Source of the DNA: Ruminiclostridium sp.
Lineage (GTDB): Bacteria > Bacillota > Clostridia > Oscillospirales > Ruminococcaceae
DNA length: 64,000 nucleotides
Reading direction: 5' to 3'
NCBI GenBank assembly: GCA_017941355.1
Contig: JAGAWN010000032.1
Coordinates: 1 to 64,000 of the forward strand
The position numbers were made by a program, and so were the translations under genes. The notes beneath the pieces were generated by a model that made no database searches, was not told the DNA's origin, and saw nothing but the letters and a program-made list of their open reading frames with translations. Below, piece after piece: positions 8,087 to 18,074 of the stretch. The first letter of the stretch is position 1. Every line of letters begins with the position of its first letter.

Positions 8087-9898
8087 TTATACGTTATAAT
8101 ACTGTGCCTGCGCCGCGAACATTTCCGCGTAAATGCCGCCGGGCTTTCCTGCAAGCTCATCGTGTGTGCCGTACTCTTTTATCGTACAGTCGGCGAAAAC
8201 TGCTATCCGGTCGCAGAATTTGCAGCTCGAAAGCCTGTGTGAGATGTAAACTGCTGTCTTTCCGCCCACGAGGGTGTCGAAATGGCGGTATATATCGTAC
8301 TCCGCGACAGGGTCGAGGGCTGCGGTAGGCTCATCGAGTATGACCACAGGCGCGTCTTTGTACAGCGCTCTTGCGATCGCGGTTTTCTGCTTCTGACCGC
8401 CGGACAGCTCCGTCCCGTTCTCGTCAAAGCTCTTGAACATCATCGTATCAAGCCCATTGGGGAGCTTTGAAACATCATCTGCAAGTCCGCATTTATCAAT
8501 GACCTCGTTTATCGCGGGGTCATTTTTTCTGTCATCGGAGAAGGATATGTTCTCTCTGAGACTGAACGCGAAAAGGCTGAAATCCTGAAACACCACCGCG
8601 AAAAGCTTCCGATACTCTTCGTCTGAATATTCCTTGATGTTCACGCCGTCTATCAGTATCTCGCCCTCGGTGACATCGTACAGCCTGCACAGCAGCTTGA
8701 TAAATGTCGTCTTTCCTGCGCCGTTGAGTCCCACTACCGACAGGTGCTCGCCCTGATCTATGGTGATATTTATATTCCGCAGCACCCACTTGTCCGAACG
8801 CGGATATTTAAACGACACGTTCCGGAACTCGATAGTATGATCGCCGCCCGTGACTTTGCGCGTACCTTTCTGCATTGCGGCGGGATAGTCCATAAATTCG
8901 ATATAGCGGTGAGCGTAATTGCACTTGTTTACAATACCCTGGATACTGTCGATAATGCCGTTCAGCGAGAAATAAAGCATTCCCGCCGCGCCGATACACA
9001 TTGAGAAATCGCCTATCGTGACAGCGCCGGTTATCGCAAGATAGCCTATATAAAAGTAGCTTATCCCGTCACGCAGGGAGTTGACGATATCCATTCCCCA
9101 CCCCATTTTTCGTTCATCGCGGCTCTCGGTTTTCCATACGTCACACATTTTTTCGGCGTAGTATTTCGCCTTGCGGTTCATCATATCCGCGCTGTCGTAA
9201 AGCCGGATATCCTTTCCATAGCGAAAGTCCGAAAGCTGCCAGAAAACATAGCCGAAAATGCGGTTGAACTTTGACAACTCGACAAAGCTTTTCTGCTCGA
9301 CCGCGTTTATCTTCGACTGTAGCCACGCTATAAGCAGCAGCGATATTATCTGCACCGGCAGCAGCCACGGGCAGGTGAATATGATGATACCCGCGCCGGT
9401 TACCGCCGTTACCGCGTTTACCGCCAGCCTGTATGCAGAGTCTGTGATACCCATGATACCGCCGCTGTACCAGCTCATGCCCTCCTGCGCCTTGTTCAGC
9501 TTGTCGAGAGCATCGGGGTCTTCGGTATGCTGAAAGTCCATTTCCATTGCGCGTTCGGCGAGCTTTATGTCGATATACTCCGCGAACCATTCCCGCAGCA
9601 CGTCCTGAACAGCGTTTCCCACAGCGTTTATCACACCCGCAAGTATGAGCACGCCCATAAACGCAGCCGCCCAGACTATTGCATTGGTGATGTGCGCCTG
9701 CAGATTACCGTCTGCCATTGCTACAAGCTCATCAATGATGAATTTCGGGAACACGATACCCGCAATGCTCGTCGCGGCAGTCGCAAGTCCCATACCGGCA
9801 TAGATCACGATGAACCACGGCTTCTCCCGCATCATTATACCGAACATGAATTTAAGCGTAGGAAGTATCTTGCCCGGTTTTTTATTATTCTCAGACAC
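8087..9898 (-). CDS. ABC exporter half-transporter (second subunit)
   Basis: 603 residues: an N-terminal six-helix membrane domain (to about 330) and a C-terminal ATPase with Walker A (LNGAGKTTFIKLLC), Q-loop VFQDFSLFAFSLRENIS, signature LSGGQKQKTAIARAL, Walker B VVILDEPTAALDP and H-loop SHR. Its ATG overlaps the last codons of the upstream exporter gene by 8 nt, indicating translational coupling and a heterodimer. The catalytic glutamate after Walker B is present. Heterodimeric exporters of this type move drugs, peptides or lipids outward; nothing here names the substrate. The gene ends about 300 nt from the PAP2 gene. Confidence 0.92.
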   Translation of the reverse strand: MSENNKKPGKILPTLKFMFGIMMREKPWFIVIYAGMGLATAATSIAGIVFPKFIIDELVAMADGNLQAHITNAIVWAAAFMGVLILAGVINAVGNAVQDVLREWFAEYIDIKLAERAMEMDFQHTEDPDALDKLNKAQEGMSWYSGGIMGITDSAYRLAVNAVTAVTGAGIIIFTCPWLLPVQIISLLLIAWLQSKINAVEQKSFVELSKFNRIFGYVFWQLSDFRYGKDIRLYDSADMMNRKAKYYAEKMCDVWKTESRDERKMGWGMDIVNSLRDGISYFYIGYLAITGAVTIGDFSMCIGAAGMLYFSLNGIIDSIQGIVNKCNYAHRYIEFMDYPAAMQKGTRKVTGGDHTIEFRNVSFKYPRSDKWVLRNINITIDQGEHLSVVGLNGAGKTTFIKLLCRLYDVTEGEILIDGVNIKEYSDEEYRKLFAVVFQDFSLFAFSLRENISFSDDRKNDPAINEVIDKCGLADDVSKLPNGLDTMMFKSFDENGTELSGGQKQKTAIARALYKDAPVVILDEPTAALDPVAEYDIYRHFDTLVGGKTAVYISHRLSSCKFCDRIAVFADCTIKEYGTHDELAGKPGGIYAEMFAAQAQYYNV

Positions 9899-11741
9899 TT
9901 GCAGCCGCCTCCTTTTCGTCTATGTAGTACTGCGCCTGAATGCGGAACATCTCGGCGTATGCGCCGTTATGCTCCATAAGCTCATTGTGGGTGCCGTATT
10001 CCTCCAGCCGCCCGTCCTTGAACATTGCCACATTATGACAGAATTGTGTCGAGCTGAGCCTGTGGGATATATAGACCGCGGTTTTGCCGCCGATAAGCTT
10101 GTCGAAGTCGCTGTACAGCTTGCTTTCGGCAAGTGCGTCAAGCGCGGCTGTAGGCTCGTCCAGTACAACTACGGGCGCATTTTTGTAAAGCGCTCTTGCA
10201 AGTGCAAGCTTCTGCTTTTCGCCGCCGGAAAGATCAACTCCGTCATCGTGTATTATCTTCAGTATCTCGGTGGAAATACCATTCGGCAGCTTTTGCAGCT
10301 TGTCCCCCATTCCCGCGTCGGTTAGGCATTTTTCGGCAAGAGCCTTGTCGGTGTTCTCGGGAGACTGCATAGAAACATTCTCGCTGAGCGGGAAGGCGAA
10401 CAGCTCGACGTCCTGAAATACCGGGGCGAATGCGCGGTAATAGCTTTGCTTGCTGTATTCACTGATGTTCACGCCGTTCAGCAGTATTTCGCCCTCGGTA
10501 GGCTCATACAGCCGCAGCAGCAGCTTTATGAATGTTGATTTGCCCGCGCCGTTGAGACCCACCACTGCGAGACGTTCACCCGCATTTATCTTTATGGACA
10601 GGTTTTCGAGAGCATATTTTTCCGATTTAGGGTACCTGAATGACACGTTCCGGAACTCGAATTCCCACCTGTCGGGTTCGGGCAGTTCCTTTCCCTCTGT
10701 GGGGTCACTGCCGCCGTTATAGTCCATGAAGCTGCGGAAATCATCGACCTGTCTGCTTCTCTGGAAAAGATCCGCAACACCGCCCAGCAAGCCGTTCAGA
10801 TACTCAAACATCTTGGTCGAGCTTGCCACATACAGCGTAAAATCGCCGATAGTAACCTCTCCGCGGGACACGGCGTATATCAGGTATATGTACACGAAAA
10901 GCTGCACACCCTGCGTGATGATCGTCGAGGTCAGAGCGACGATGAACCACAGCCTTTCATTTCTGACCTGAACGTTGTAACGTTCTTTTTTCAGCCCCTT
11001 ATATTTGTCGGTGAGCCAGTCTTTCAGCCCGAACAGACGCACTTCCTTCGCAAAGGTGAAGTCGGTCACCTCGCGCTGCATATAATCGTTCATGCGCCAC
11101 CATTTTGCAAGCGGATCCCAGATGTGCGCCTTGCCGTACTTGTTGGCAAAGTTGCGCACAGCGAAATTTACCGCTGCGAGAGCCACGATGCCGACCATTA
11201 TCCAGACATTCAGCGTTCCGAGAATTATCATACCAACCGCAGTTACCGCGAGAGACTGCAAAAATGAGAATGAATGCCGCATAAGCCCCTCTACGCCGCT
11301 GTCATTGCTGCCGCAGGCATCTGAGGCTTTCTGATAGCAGTCCATAAGATCTGGGTCTTCGAGACACGGAAAATCAATGCTCATGACCTTAATATTCTTT
11401 TCAAGCATGAGCTTGAAGCGCACGAATATGAAACGATACCATTCAAAGGAATACAGCGAATTGAGCATTGTTGCGGCAGCCTGCACACCGGTGAATATCA
11501 GCATCAGCACGAGAAGCTCCGACGGCTCGCCGTTCCCGGTTATCATGTCTATAATGAACTTCGAGATGAATGTCCACAGATAGTTCATTAACGGCGCACA
11601 GACTATACCGAGCGCACAGAACGCCAGCATTGCCTTGTCATATTTCACAATCGCAGAGAATACCCATTTCACATTGCTCATAAGCCCGTATTCTCTGTGC
11701 AGCGGGTTCTTTTTTTCATCGGTTTCTGACCTTTTTTTCAT
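9891..11741 (-). CDS. ABC exporter half-transporter (first subunit)
   Basis: 616 residues with a transmembrane domain followed by an ATPase: Walker A GLNGAGKSTFIKLLL, signature LSGGEKQKLALARAL, Walker B VVVLDEPTAALD, H-loop SHRLSS. The start is set at the ATG at 11739-11741 (MKKRSETDEKK), preceded by GAAAGGCAATTCAA, rather than an upstream extension. It is the first gene of a two-gene exporter unit and overlaps its partner by 8 nt. The broken ATPase fragment at the left edge of the window belongs to the same family. The substrate is unknown. Confidence 0.92.
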   Translation of the reverse strand: MKKRSETDEKKNPLHREYGLMSNVKWVFSAIVKYDKAMLAFCALGIVCAPLMNYLWTFISKFIIDMITGNGEPSELLVLMLIFTGVQAAATMLNSLYSFEWYRFIFVRFKLMLEKNIKVMSIDFPCLEDPDLMDCYQKASDACGSNDSGVEGLMRHSFSFLQSLAVTAVGMIILGTLNVWIMVGIVALAAVNFAVRNFANKYGKAHIWDPLAKWWRMNDYMQREVTDFTFAKEVRLFGLKDWLTDKYKGLKKERYNVQVRNERLWFIVALTSTIITQGVQLFVYIYLIYAVSRGEVTIGDFTLYVASSTKMFEYLNGLLGGVADLFQRSRQVDDFRSFMDYNGGSDPTEGKELPEPDRWEFEFRNVSFRYPKSEKYALENLSIKINAGERLAVVGLNGAGKSTFIKLLLRLYEPTEGEILLNGVNISEYSKQSYYRAFAPVFQDVELFAFPLSENVSMQSPENTDKALAEKCLTDAGMGDKLQKLPNGISTEILKIIHDDGVDLSGGEKQKLALARALYKNAPVVVLDEPTAALDALAESKLYSDFDKLIGGKTAVYISHRLSSTQFCHNVAMFKDGRLEEYGTHNELMEHNGAYAEMFRIQAQYYIDEKEAAASV

Positions 11742-11803
11742 TTGAATTGCCTTTCGTAAATATAGCACGGCTCACCCGCCTGCGCAGGTATGCTGCATAT
11801 AAA

Positions 11804-11962
11804 TTATTTCAGAAAAACTACGGTAGTTCCGAGCATACCGCTCTTCCAAGGCAGCAGCCAACCGCTCTCACAAAGGCTCTGCATTATCAGCTCTACCTCT
11901 CTGCAATGAAGAAGCAGCGACATTTTATCGGTAACGGCAACAGGTTTGATTTCAACAATCAT
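11804..11962 (-). CDS. Possible 52-residue small protein upstream of the exporter
   Basis: An open frame on the minus strand begins MIVEIKPVAVTDKMSLLLHC and ends TTVVFLK. An AAAGG lies just before its ATG but is very close. It sits about 60 nt upstream of the ABC exporter operon in the same orientation. I do not recognise it. It could be a small accessory protein or the C-terminal relic of a larger gene. The rest of 11963-12160 shows no gene; it has two TTGCCA-type repeats near 12088-12105. Confidence 0.3.
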   Translation of the reverse strand: MIVEIKPVAVTDKMSLLLHCREVELIMQSLCESGWLLPWKSGMLGTTVVFLK

Positions 11963-12160
11963 ACCTTTCTATGGTATTTCACAAAGCTGTAAAAACCAAA
12001 AGAACTATCCGGTTCCAATACGAATCAGATAGCTCTTATCTTTTCAGACAGATTATTCGTTACTGTTGCCGATGATAGAGAATTGTTGCCAAAACGTTGC
12101 CATTCGGCTTGACCATACCACCAAAAGCACGGTATTACGCTGTTGCAGCAAGTGTTTGCA

Positions 12161-12172
12161 TTATTCCCACTC
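12161..12172. repeat. attL: 12-bp direct repeat of the guaA 3' end
   Basis: TTATTCCCACTC here is identical to 40860-40871, where it forms the last three codons and stop of guaA on the minus strand. Sequence identity stops abruptly on both sides. With the integrase lying next to the guaA copy, this is the expected far end of an element inserted in guaA. Confidence 0.75.
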
Positions 12173-12275
12173 CATGCTCTGTTTTTTATTTTACGTTAAA
12201 AAACAGGTTTTTCCGTTTGTTTTATGTGGATTTTTCTTTAATTTATTTGATATATACTGTGTTTTCAGGATTAAT

Positions 12276-12294
12276 AGTATCAAAACAGTATCAC
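12276..12294. repeat. Candidate integrase arm-type sites, left end
   Basis: Two direct copies of AGTATCA(C) 11 bp apart (12276-12282 and 12287-12294) lie about 105 bp inside attL. The same spacing and nearly the same sequence recur at 40784-40803 near attR. A hairpin CTGTTTTTT...AAAAAACAG lies at about 12178-12206. The rest of 12173-12424 has no gene. Confidence 0.5.
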
Positions 12295-12424
12295 GGAATG
12301 TTATTTGTTCAAACTATATTATTACTATTGATTGTCCCAAAATATCTGATGTGTTACATAGTATTTCAAGGGAATACGTTCAAAAAATCCTGAAACTCAC
12401 AATTTCGATGCACATTTTGCACAT

Positions 12425-15400
12425 TTATATATTCCAGAACTTCTCAAAAAACACCTTCAGCTTCTCAATAACGGTCTCTTTCTTCTCCTTACGATTGCCG
12501 CCGCCAAAGCGCGATACGGCAGGGAGAATTTTGTCTATATCCGTTCCCGTAGTTTTTATACCACCGTCACGGAAAGCGCCTTCGATAAACGTTCTGGTTT
12601 CTTCATCTTTGAGCTTTTCTTCTGCTATGATCGCAGCGAGAGCTTTTTCACGTTCTTCCGCAACAAAGATGTGCCATTCGTTCATAACGTCGTCAACGTC
12701 ATTTATACCTGCAATAAAGGTTTCTATAAGCTCCTTCTTGCTACGAAGCTCTGGGCTTGAATCAACGGCTCTATGGATTGTAATAAGCACTTCCTTATCC
12801 TTGCAGTGGCTTTCATGGAACTTTGCAACAAGCATAAGGATATAGTCAATGTTTATCTCAATCTGCTTAATAAGCTCGATCTCAAACACTATATCATCGT
12901 CTATATTGGCGAGATCACCCTTCTTGCGGCGTTCATTCCATTCATCACGCAAATCCTGATACCGTCCGAGGTAGTTCTGGAAATCCCTGTCCGAGATGAT
13001 CTCTTTTCCCGCAAAGTCGTCAAAGCTAACAAGCAGATTACGCATACGCAGGATAGCTCCCAGAAGAACGATGAACTCCTTCTGCCGTTCTTCACCGATG
13101 ATCTGAGGTTCGTCAAGCGGAAACTCCTTTAACAGCCTGTCGATCATATCCACATAGCCGTCAACGTGCTTTCCTTTGTTATCTTCAAAGCCATAATAAT
13201 AGTCGTTGAAGCTCTGCAAGGTGACAACACCGCCCGCTTCTTTATCTCCGAAAAGAGCGATAGCAGCATCGGTGCGCTTTTTGAGGTTACGGAAGCATAC
13301 GATATTGCCGAATGTCTTGATAGAGTTAAGAATACGGTTTGTACGGCTGTACGCCTGTATCAGACCGTGCATTTTGAGGTTCTTGTCAACCCACAGTGTA
13401 TTGAGTGTAGTAGCGTCAAATCCTGTCAGGAACATATTTACTACTATCAGCAAATCAAGTTCCTTGTTCTTCATACGGAGAGATACATCTTTGTAGTAAT
13501 TCTGGAACTTGTCGCTTGATGTATCATAGTTTGTGCTGAACTGCTTGTTATAGTCGGAAATAGCTTTTTCAAGGAAATCCCTTGACGTGGAATCAAGCGC
13601 AGAGGTATCTTCGGGGTTTTCTTCATCGAGTATTCCGTCAGGGTCTTCCTCGTTTGCGCCATAGCTGTATATTACAGCAATCCTCAGAGCCTTTTCGGGA
13701 TTCTCCGACATCTGCTTCAAAAATTCCTCATAATACAGCTTCGCAGCCTGCACCGATGATACGGCAAATATGGAATTGAACCCACTTATACGCAGCTTGC
13801 TTTTTTTCTCCTGCACCTGTTCACGGCGCTTGGATTCAGCAACTTCCGCAACATTAGTGAGTACGTTATAGCTGTATGTGCGTTCATACGCCTTGCGATA
13901 TGTTTTCTGGTCGAAGTGATCTAAAATATATGATGTTACGAGCGAAATGCGCTTCGGTGACATATACGCTCGTTCGCGGTCTATATCCCACACCTTGACA
14001 TCTTCAATATCTTCTTCCTTATCCATAGTTTTGATATAATCAACACGGAATGGAAGAACATTCTTGTCGTTTATCGCATCAACAATGGTATAGGAGTGAA
14101 GCTGATCTCCGAAAGCCTGCTCGGTAGTACGGAGATTCGGATTCCTGCTTGTGCCTGCGTTCAGGGCAAATATCGGCGTTCCCGTGAATCCAAAAAGGTG
14201 GTACTTTTTGAACTTCCTTGTGATAGCTGAGTGCATATCACCGAACTGGCTTCTGTGACATTCATCAAATATGATTACAACACGTTTATCGTACACTTCA
14301 TGAGTGCTGTTCTTGCCGATAAAGGTCGAAAGCTTCTGAATAGTTGTAATGATTATGTGGCAGTTCGGGTCTTCGAGCTGCTTTTTGAGTATTGTTGTGG
14401 AAGTATTGCTGTTGGCAGCGCCCTTCTCAAAGCGGTCATACTCACGCATGGTCTGATAGTCAAGGTCTTTACGGTCAACAACAAACAGAACCTTGTCTAT
14501 GTAATCAAGCTCGGAAGCGAGCTTCGCGGACTTGAACGAGGTCAGGGTCTTGCCCGAACCCGTGGTATGCCAGATATATCCACCTCCTGCAACAGAACCG
14601 TATTTCTTATAGTTGTTGGCGATCTCGATGCGGTTAAGAATACGCTCGGTAGCCACGATCTGATACGGGCGCATTACAAGCAGCATCTTCTCGGACGTGA
14701 AAATGCAGTACCTTGTCAGGATATTCAGTATTGTGTGCTTCGCAAAGAACGTCTTTGTGAAGTCCACAAGGTCGGGAATCACCTTATTGTTTGCATCAGC
14801 CCAAAAGGACGTAAATTCAAAGCTGTTGCTTGTTTTAGTCTTTTTACGGGATTTGCCTGCTTCTTTTACTGCATTATATCTGGTGCTGTTGGAATAATAC
14901 TTAGTATTTGTGCCGTTGGAAATAACGAATATCTGCACATATTCGAACAATCCCGAACCCGCCCAGAAACTGTCACGCTGATAACGGTCAATCTGATTGA
15001 ACGCTTCGCGGATAGGCACACCGCGCCGTTTAAGCTCGATATGCACAAGCGGGAATCCGTTCACAAGCACAGTTACATCATAGCGGTTCTGACGCTTGCC
15101 CGTATCGACTTCGTACTGGTTTATGACTTGCAGACTGTTGTTGTGGATATTCTTCTTATCAATAAGCGTGATATTTTTCGTTGAGCCGTCGTCGCGCTTC
15201 AGATTTTTAACGTTGTCTTCCTGAATAGTCCTTGTCTTCTCAACAATTCCTTCATTCTTATTAGCTATTTCATTATTAAAGAACAGTCTCCATTCATCAT
15301 CTGAAAATACATAATCATTCAATTTCTCAATTTGAACACGAATATTATCAATTAAGTCAGATTCATTATGTATGTTAAGATATTCATATCCTAATACACC

Positions 15401-15529
15401 TAGACGATAGATAAACTCCTTTTCAAGATTGGCTTCGCTTTGGTAAGCATCTGCATTTCTGGATTCTTGAATATATTCCGCTACTACGGTATCTTCACTC
15501 GACTGAGAAATAATATTAAAATATGACAT
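12425..15529 (-). CDS. hsdR: Type I restriction enzyme, R subunit
   Basis: 1034 residues, a normal HsdR length. The N-terminal nuclease domain has the PD-(D/E)xK-type core RYDVTVLVNG...VHIELKRRG. The SF2 motor has Walker A in WHTTGSGKTLTSFKSA, the DEAD-like box IIFDECHRSQFG, FGFTGTPIF, and later helicase motifs including MFLTGFDA and QAYSRTNR. It translocates DNA and cleaves unmodified targets together with HsdM and HsdS. It is the last gene of the operon that starts with hsdM at 21351; a DUF4145-like gene ends 15 nt before it. No disruption is visible. Confidence 0.95.
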   Translation of the reverse strand: MSYFNIISQSSEDTVVAEYIQESRNADAYQSEANLEKEFIYRLGVLGYEYLNIHNESDLIDNIRVQIEKLNDYVFSDDEWRLFFNNEIANKNEGIVEKTRTIQEDNVKNLKRDDGSTKNITLIDKKNIHNNSLQVINQYEVDTGKRQNRYDVTVLVNGFPLVHIELKRRGVPIREAFNQIDRYQRDSFWAGSGLFEYVQIFVISNGTNTKYYSNSTRYNAVKEAGKSRKKTKTSNSFEFTSFWADANNKVIPDLVDFTKTFFAKHTILNILTRYCIFTSEKMLLVMRPYQIVATERILNRIEIANNYKKYGSVAGGGYIWHTTGSGKTLTSFKSAKLASELDYIDKVLFVVDRKDLDYQTMREYDRFEKGAANSNTSTTILKKQLEDPNCHIIITTIQKLSTFIGKNSTHEVYDKRVVIIFDECHRSQFGDMHSAITRKFKKYHLFGFTGTPIFALNAGTSRNPNLRTTEQAFGDQLHSYTIVDAINDKNVLPFRVDYIKTMDKEEDIEDVKVWDIDRERAYMSPKRISLVTSYILDHFDQKTYRKAYERTYSYNVLTNVAEVAESKRREQVQEKKSKLRISGFNSIFAVSSVQAAKLYYEEFLKQMSENPEKALRIAVIYSYGANEEDPDGILDEENPEDTSALDSTSRDFLEKAISDYNKQFSTNYDTSSDKFQNYYKDVSLRMKNKELDLLIVVNMFLTGFDATTLNTLWVDKNLKMHGLIQAYSRTNRILNSIKTFGNIVCFRNLKKRTDAAIALFGDKEAGGVVTLQSFNDYYYGFEDNKGKHVDGYVDMIDRLLKEFPLDEPQIIGEERQKEFIVLLGAILRMRNLLVSFDDFAGKEIISDRDFQNYLGRYQDLRDEWNERRKKGDLANIDDDIVFEIELIKQIEINIDYILMLVAKFHESHCKDKEVLITIHRAVDSSPELRSKKELIETFIAGINDVDDVMNEWHIFVAEEREKALAAIIAEEKLKDEETRTFIEGAFRDGGIKTTGTDIDKILPAVSRFGGGNRKEKKETVIEKLKVFFEKFWNI

Positions 15530-15544
15530 AAGACGCTCCTTAAA

Positions 15545-16354
15545 CTATACCGACCAGGCTAATTCTCTAGTTGCTTCAGACAGCTCTTCTTTATTCTTTA
15601 TATTATCAAGTATTCCAACAATCAATCGCCGAAGCGACGTGTATCTTTTTATTCCTGTTTCCTCGTCTATTGAGCTGTCATGAACAATGTTGCTTAATTC
15701 CCCGAAAAGTTTATATCCGTTAGCTGCAAACTCTGGAGGAATAATAGAGTATTGACTTTCAACACGGTCGAGTATTTCTTTGAAATTAAGCTTTTTTCCA
15801 TTTTTATCCAGATAAGGTATTCCGTTATCGATTGCAATATCAATCGTGACTTTTTCATATAGTTTTCTGAGATAAACAAGTGCTCCTGCGCCTAAGTTGT
15901 CACGAAATGCTTGATCTGCTTTTAAGAGTAAATCGGAATATTCTTTCTTATATCCAAGCGGTGCTGGCTCAACATCAGAAGTATATTTAAAGTGTTTATG
16001 CAATAATCTAACTTTACAGTTTTGAATAAAACTAACACTCTTATTACCTTTGTTGAACATCATACCCTCGACTTGAATCAGAAACCAAACGGGAACAGAT
16101 ACTTTCCCACAATATTGACAAGTTAATCTGCAATCAATGCTAATAAGTTCATTATTTACAGGCATAAAATAAAGTATTTCATCTGAATAAAACTGATGAA
16201 CTTCATTGCAATTATTGCACTTTTGATTTAAATAAACTTTACCCACATCTATCTTATAACTTGTTCCAATTTTGGCAGAACAAGTTGGAGCAAAATTATC
16301 AACCGATTTAAATTCCGTCATAGGTTCTTTGCTTAATATATCACTAAGTCGCAT
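15545..16354 (-). CDS. Zinc-finger protein with DUF4145-like C-terminus, inside the RM operon
   Basis: 269 residues. Two cysteine pairs (CNNC at about 47 and CQYC at about 79) suggest a zinc ribbon. The second half, including AFRDNLGAGALVYLRKLYEK and LFGELSNIVHDSS, resembles the DUF4145 helical domain often found with restriction and other defence genes. It lies between an unknown gene and hsdR with short gaps, so it is part of the RM transcription unit. Function is unknown; a role in DNA or RNA sensing is only a guess. The family label is moderate. Confidence 0.65.
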   Translation of the reverse strand: MRLSDILSKEPMTEFKSVDNFAPTCSAKIGTSYKIDVGKVYLNQKCNNCNEVHQFYSDEILYFMPVNNELISIDCRLTCQYCGKVSVPVWFLIQVEGMMFNKGNKSVSFIQNCKVRLLHKHFKYTSDVEPAPLGYKKEYSDLLLKADQAFRDNLGAGALVYLRKLYEKVTIDIAIDNGIPYLDKNGKKLNFKEILDRVESQYSIIPPEFAANGYKLFGELSNIVHDSSIDEETGIKRYTSLRRLIVGILDNIKNKEELSEATRELAWSV

Positions 16355-16395
16355 TATCTAACTCCTGTTTATAAGAACTTCCATTTATTGAAGAA

Positions 16396-17145
16396 TTAAT
16401 CATCATAAGTAGTAAATAAGTCATAAAAAGTAGGAATTTTAGTTATATTAACAATATCACATAAAGACAACCGCTCATTAACAATTTTAAATATAATAAA
16501 TGAATTGTCATAAATACACGTTAAGAAAGTTTCAAAACAAGGTGCATATTCCTGTCTATATTGAAATGAAGACCTAAAATCATTTTCAAGTCCATTAGCA
16601 ATACTTTCCATTGCTTTATCCTGGCTTATCCCTGATTCAAAACTAAAGGTATAGGGGAAAAATAAAAGTAAATTTTTCTTTGTTTCTAATACTTTAAGCA
16701 TACATTGTATGTCTTTTTTTATACACATATATTTTAGCTTTAAATGTCTAATTTTCTTCAATCGCTGTAAGCTTAGCCCTCTTACTGCTGCATATAGTCT
16801 TGTGGTCTTTTGCTTAGCTCTCCTTTTTTTGCTTTCTCCCATTCCAACCACTCCGTCGGCTAATTTGGATATTTGCGGATATAACTCACTTCTTGCTCTT
16901 AAAGATGTTGAGCTAGCAAACAGTTTAAAATCTATTTTATAATTCTCATTAATTGCATCACATTCTCCATTAGATTCAGATTTGGGTTTAATAAATCCTT
17001 CAGGATATTTTTCTTTAAACCATATAGATACGTTCAATAACTCACGCAAGTAAATTTCATAATTACAGTTTGGTTCATTGCTTACAAATTCTTTTATAAT
17101 CAATGGCGCAGATAACAGTTGAAGTCGCATCGTCTGATCTATCAT
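16396..17145 (-). CDS. Unknown protein inside the RM operon
   Basis: 249 residues that I do not recognise. A segment GECDAINENYKIDFKLFAS has the E/D-x(n)-DxK look of a PD-(D/E)xK nuclease core, but this is weak. A basic stretch (KKRRAKQKTTRLYAAVRGLSL) is followed by a predicted beta-rich C-terminal half. The start ATG at 17145 follows AAGGAGATACA, a good site. It sits between the DUF4238 gene and the DUF4145-like gene in the same orientation and is very AT-rich. Confidence 0.6.
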   Translation of the reverse strand: MIDQTMRLQLLSAPLIIKEFVSNEPNCNYEIYLRELLNVSIWFKEKYPEGFIKPKSESNGECDAINENYKIDFKLFASSTSLRARSELYPQISKLADGVVGMGESKKRRAKQKTTRLYAAVRGLSLQRLKKIRHLKLKYMCIKKDIQCMLKVLETKKNLLLFFPYTFSFESGISQDKAMESIANGLENDFRSSFQYRQEYAPCFETFLTCIYDNSFIIFKIVNERLSLCDIVNITKIPTFYDLFTTYDD

Positions 17146-17207
17146 TGTATCTCCTTAAATGTCCACATCTTATCTAATAAATAACCATTTCGATTATTTA
17201 TTATGTT

Positions 17208-18074
17208 CTATTGTTGCAACAAACTTCTTGCATTTTTGACATTATTCAGTTGCGCATCTGTCAAAGCGTTTCTAGAAAATATCCAATCCCTCGCATATAC
17301 AGCAACATTAGCCTGAATATCATCTATTTGTTCGTTATTCAACTTTATAAAACAGTTGCTTACAATAGGGTCAACACTTTCTATTGGAAACAAATATAAT
17401 ACAAGCCTTGATGTTAGTGGGAAAATTGCTGAACTTGGTCTATTATAAGAATCATCTTTATATATAGTCCCCCAAATAACAGGTCTATCTGATGTTATTA
17501 TTACATCATCTTCTGATATACCAATTTGAAATGCCATACCGCAAAGACTGTTTATTGCAGTTCTGATTATAGTATTTTCGTCCCATGTTGAATCAACACC
17601 TAGAGGGAGAAGATTCATAAGTGTGAAATTTCTCGCTTCACGAATATCCATATCAGGATTAGATTGTTGTAAAAAATTAATCCCATTTTCAATTGTTTGA
17701 GGGTCTCTATACAATAATGTTGTCATAAATATTATTAACAAGCTTTTTTCATTTTCAGAAAGGACACTTGCACACTTCAAACAATTATCATTTTGTGATT
17801 TTACTTTAATAAATTCAATTACTTTACTCGTGTTTTTTTCAATTTTACCAAAAATATTCTCTATTCTATTTGGTGTAATATAAGAGCCGTCTTTACCAAA
17901 AAGCTCATACATATCTATTTCACGACATACTTTATCCAAAGAGCGTAATTCGGGCTCTTTTTCAAGATTATTAACGTTATATCTGTATAAACTCGTTTTA
18001 GAATCAGAAAATTGTCGCAAATACATTTTAGGAATGAAATGCTCAACATGAGTCATTTGTCTGTCTTCAGGCAT
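17208..18074 (-). CDS. DUF4238 protein, coupled to hsdS
   Basis: 288 residues starting with the DUF4238 signature HFIPKMYLRQFS, then a helical middle and a C-terminal ITSDRPVIWG segment typical of the family. The biochemical role of the family is unknown; it is frequent in accessory islands. The ATG overlaps the hsdS stop (ATGCCTGA, 8 nt) and AAGGAG inside hsdS provides the ribosome binding site, so it is translationally coupled to the specificity subunit. This tight coupling argues that it belongs functionally to the RM system. Confidence 0.75.
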   Translation of the reverse strand: MPEDRQMTHVEHFIPKMYLRQFSDSKTSLYRYNVNNLEKEPELRSLDKVCREIDMYELFGKDGSYITPNRIENIFGKIEKNTSKVIEFIKVKSQNDNCLKCASVLSENEKSLLIIFMTTLLYRDPQTIENGINFLQQSNPDMDIREARNFTLMNLLPLGVDSTWDENTIIRTAINSLCGMAFQIGISEDDVIITSDRPVIWGTIYKDDSYNRPSSAIFPLTSRLVLYLFPIESVDPIVSNCFIKLNNEQIDDIQANVAVYARDWIFSRNALTDAQLNNVKNARSLLQQ

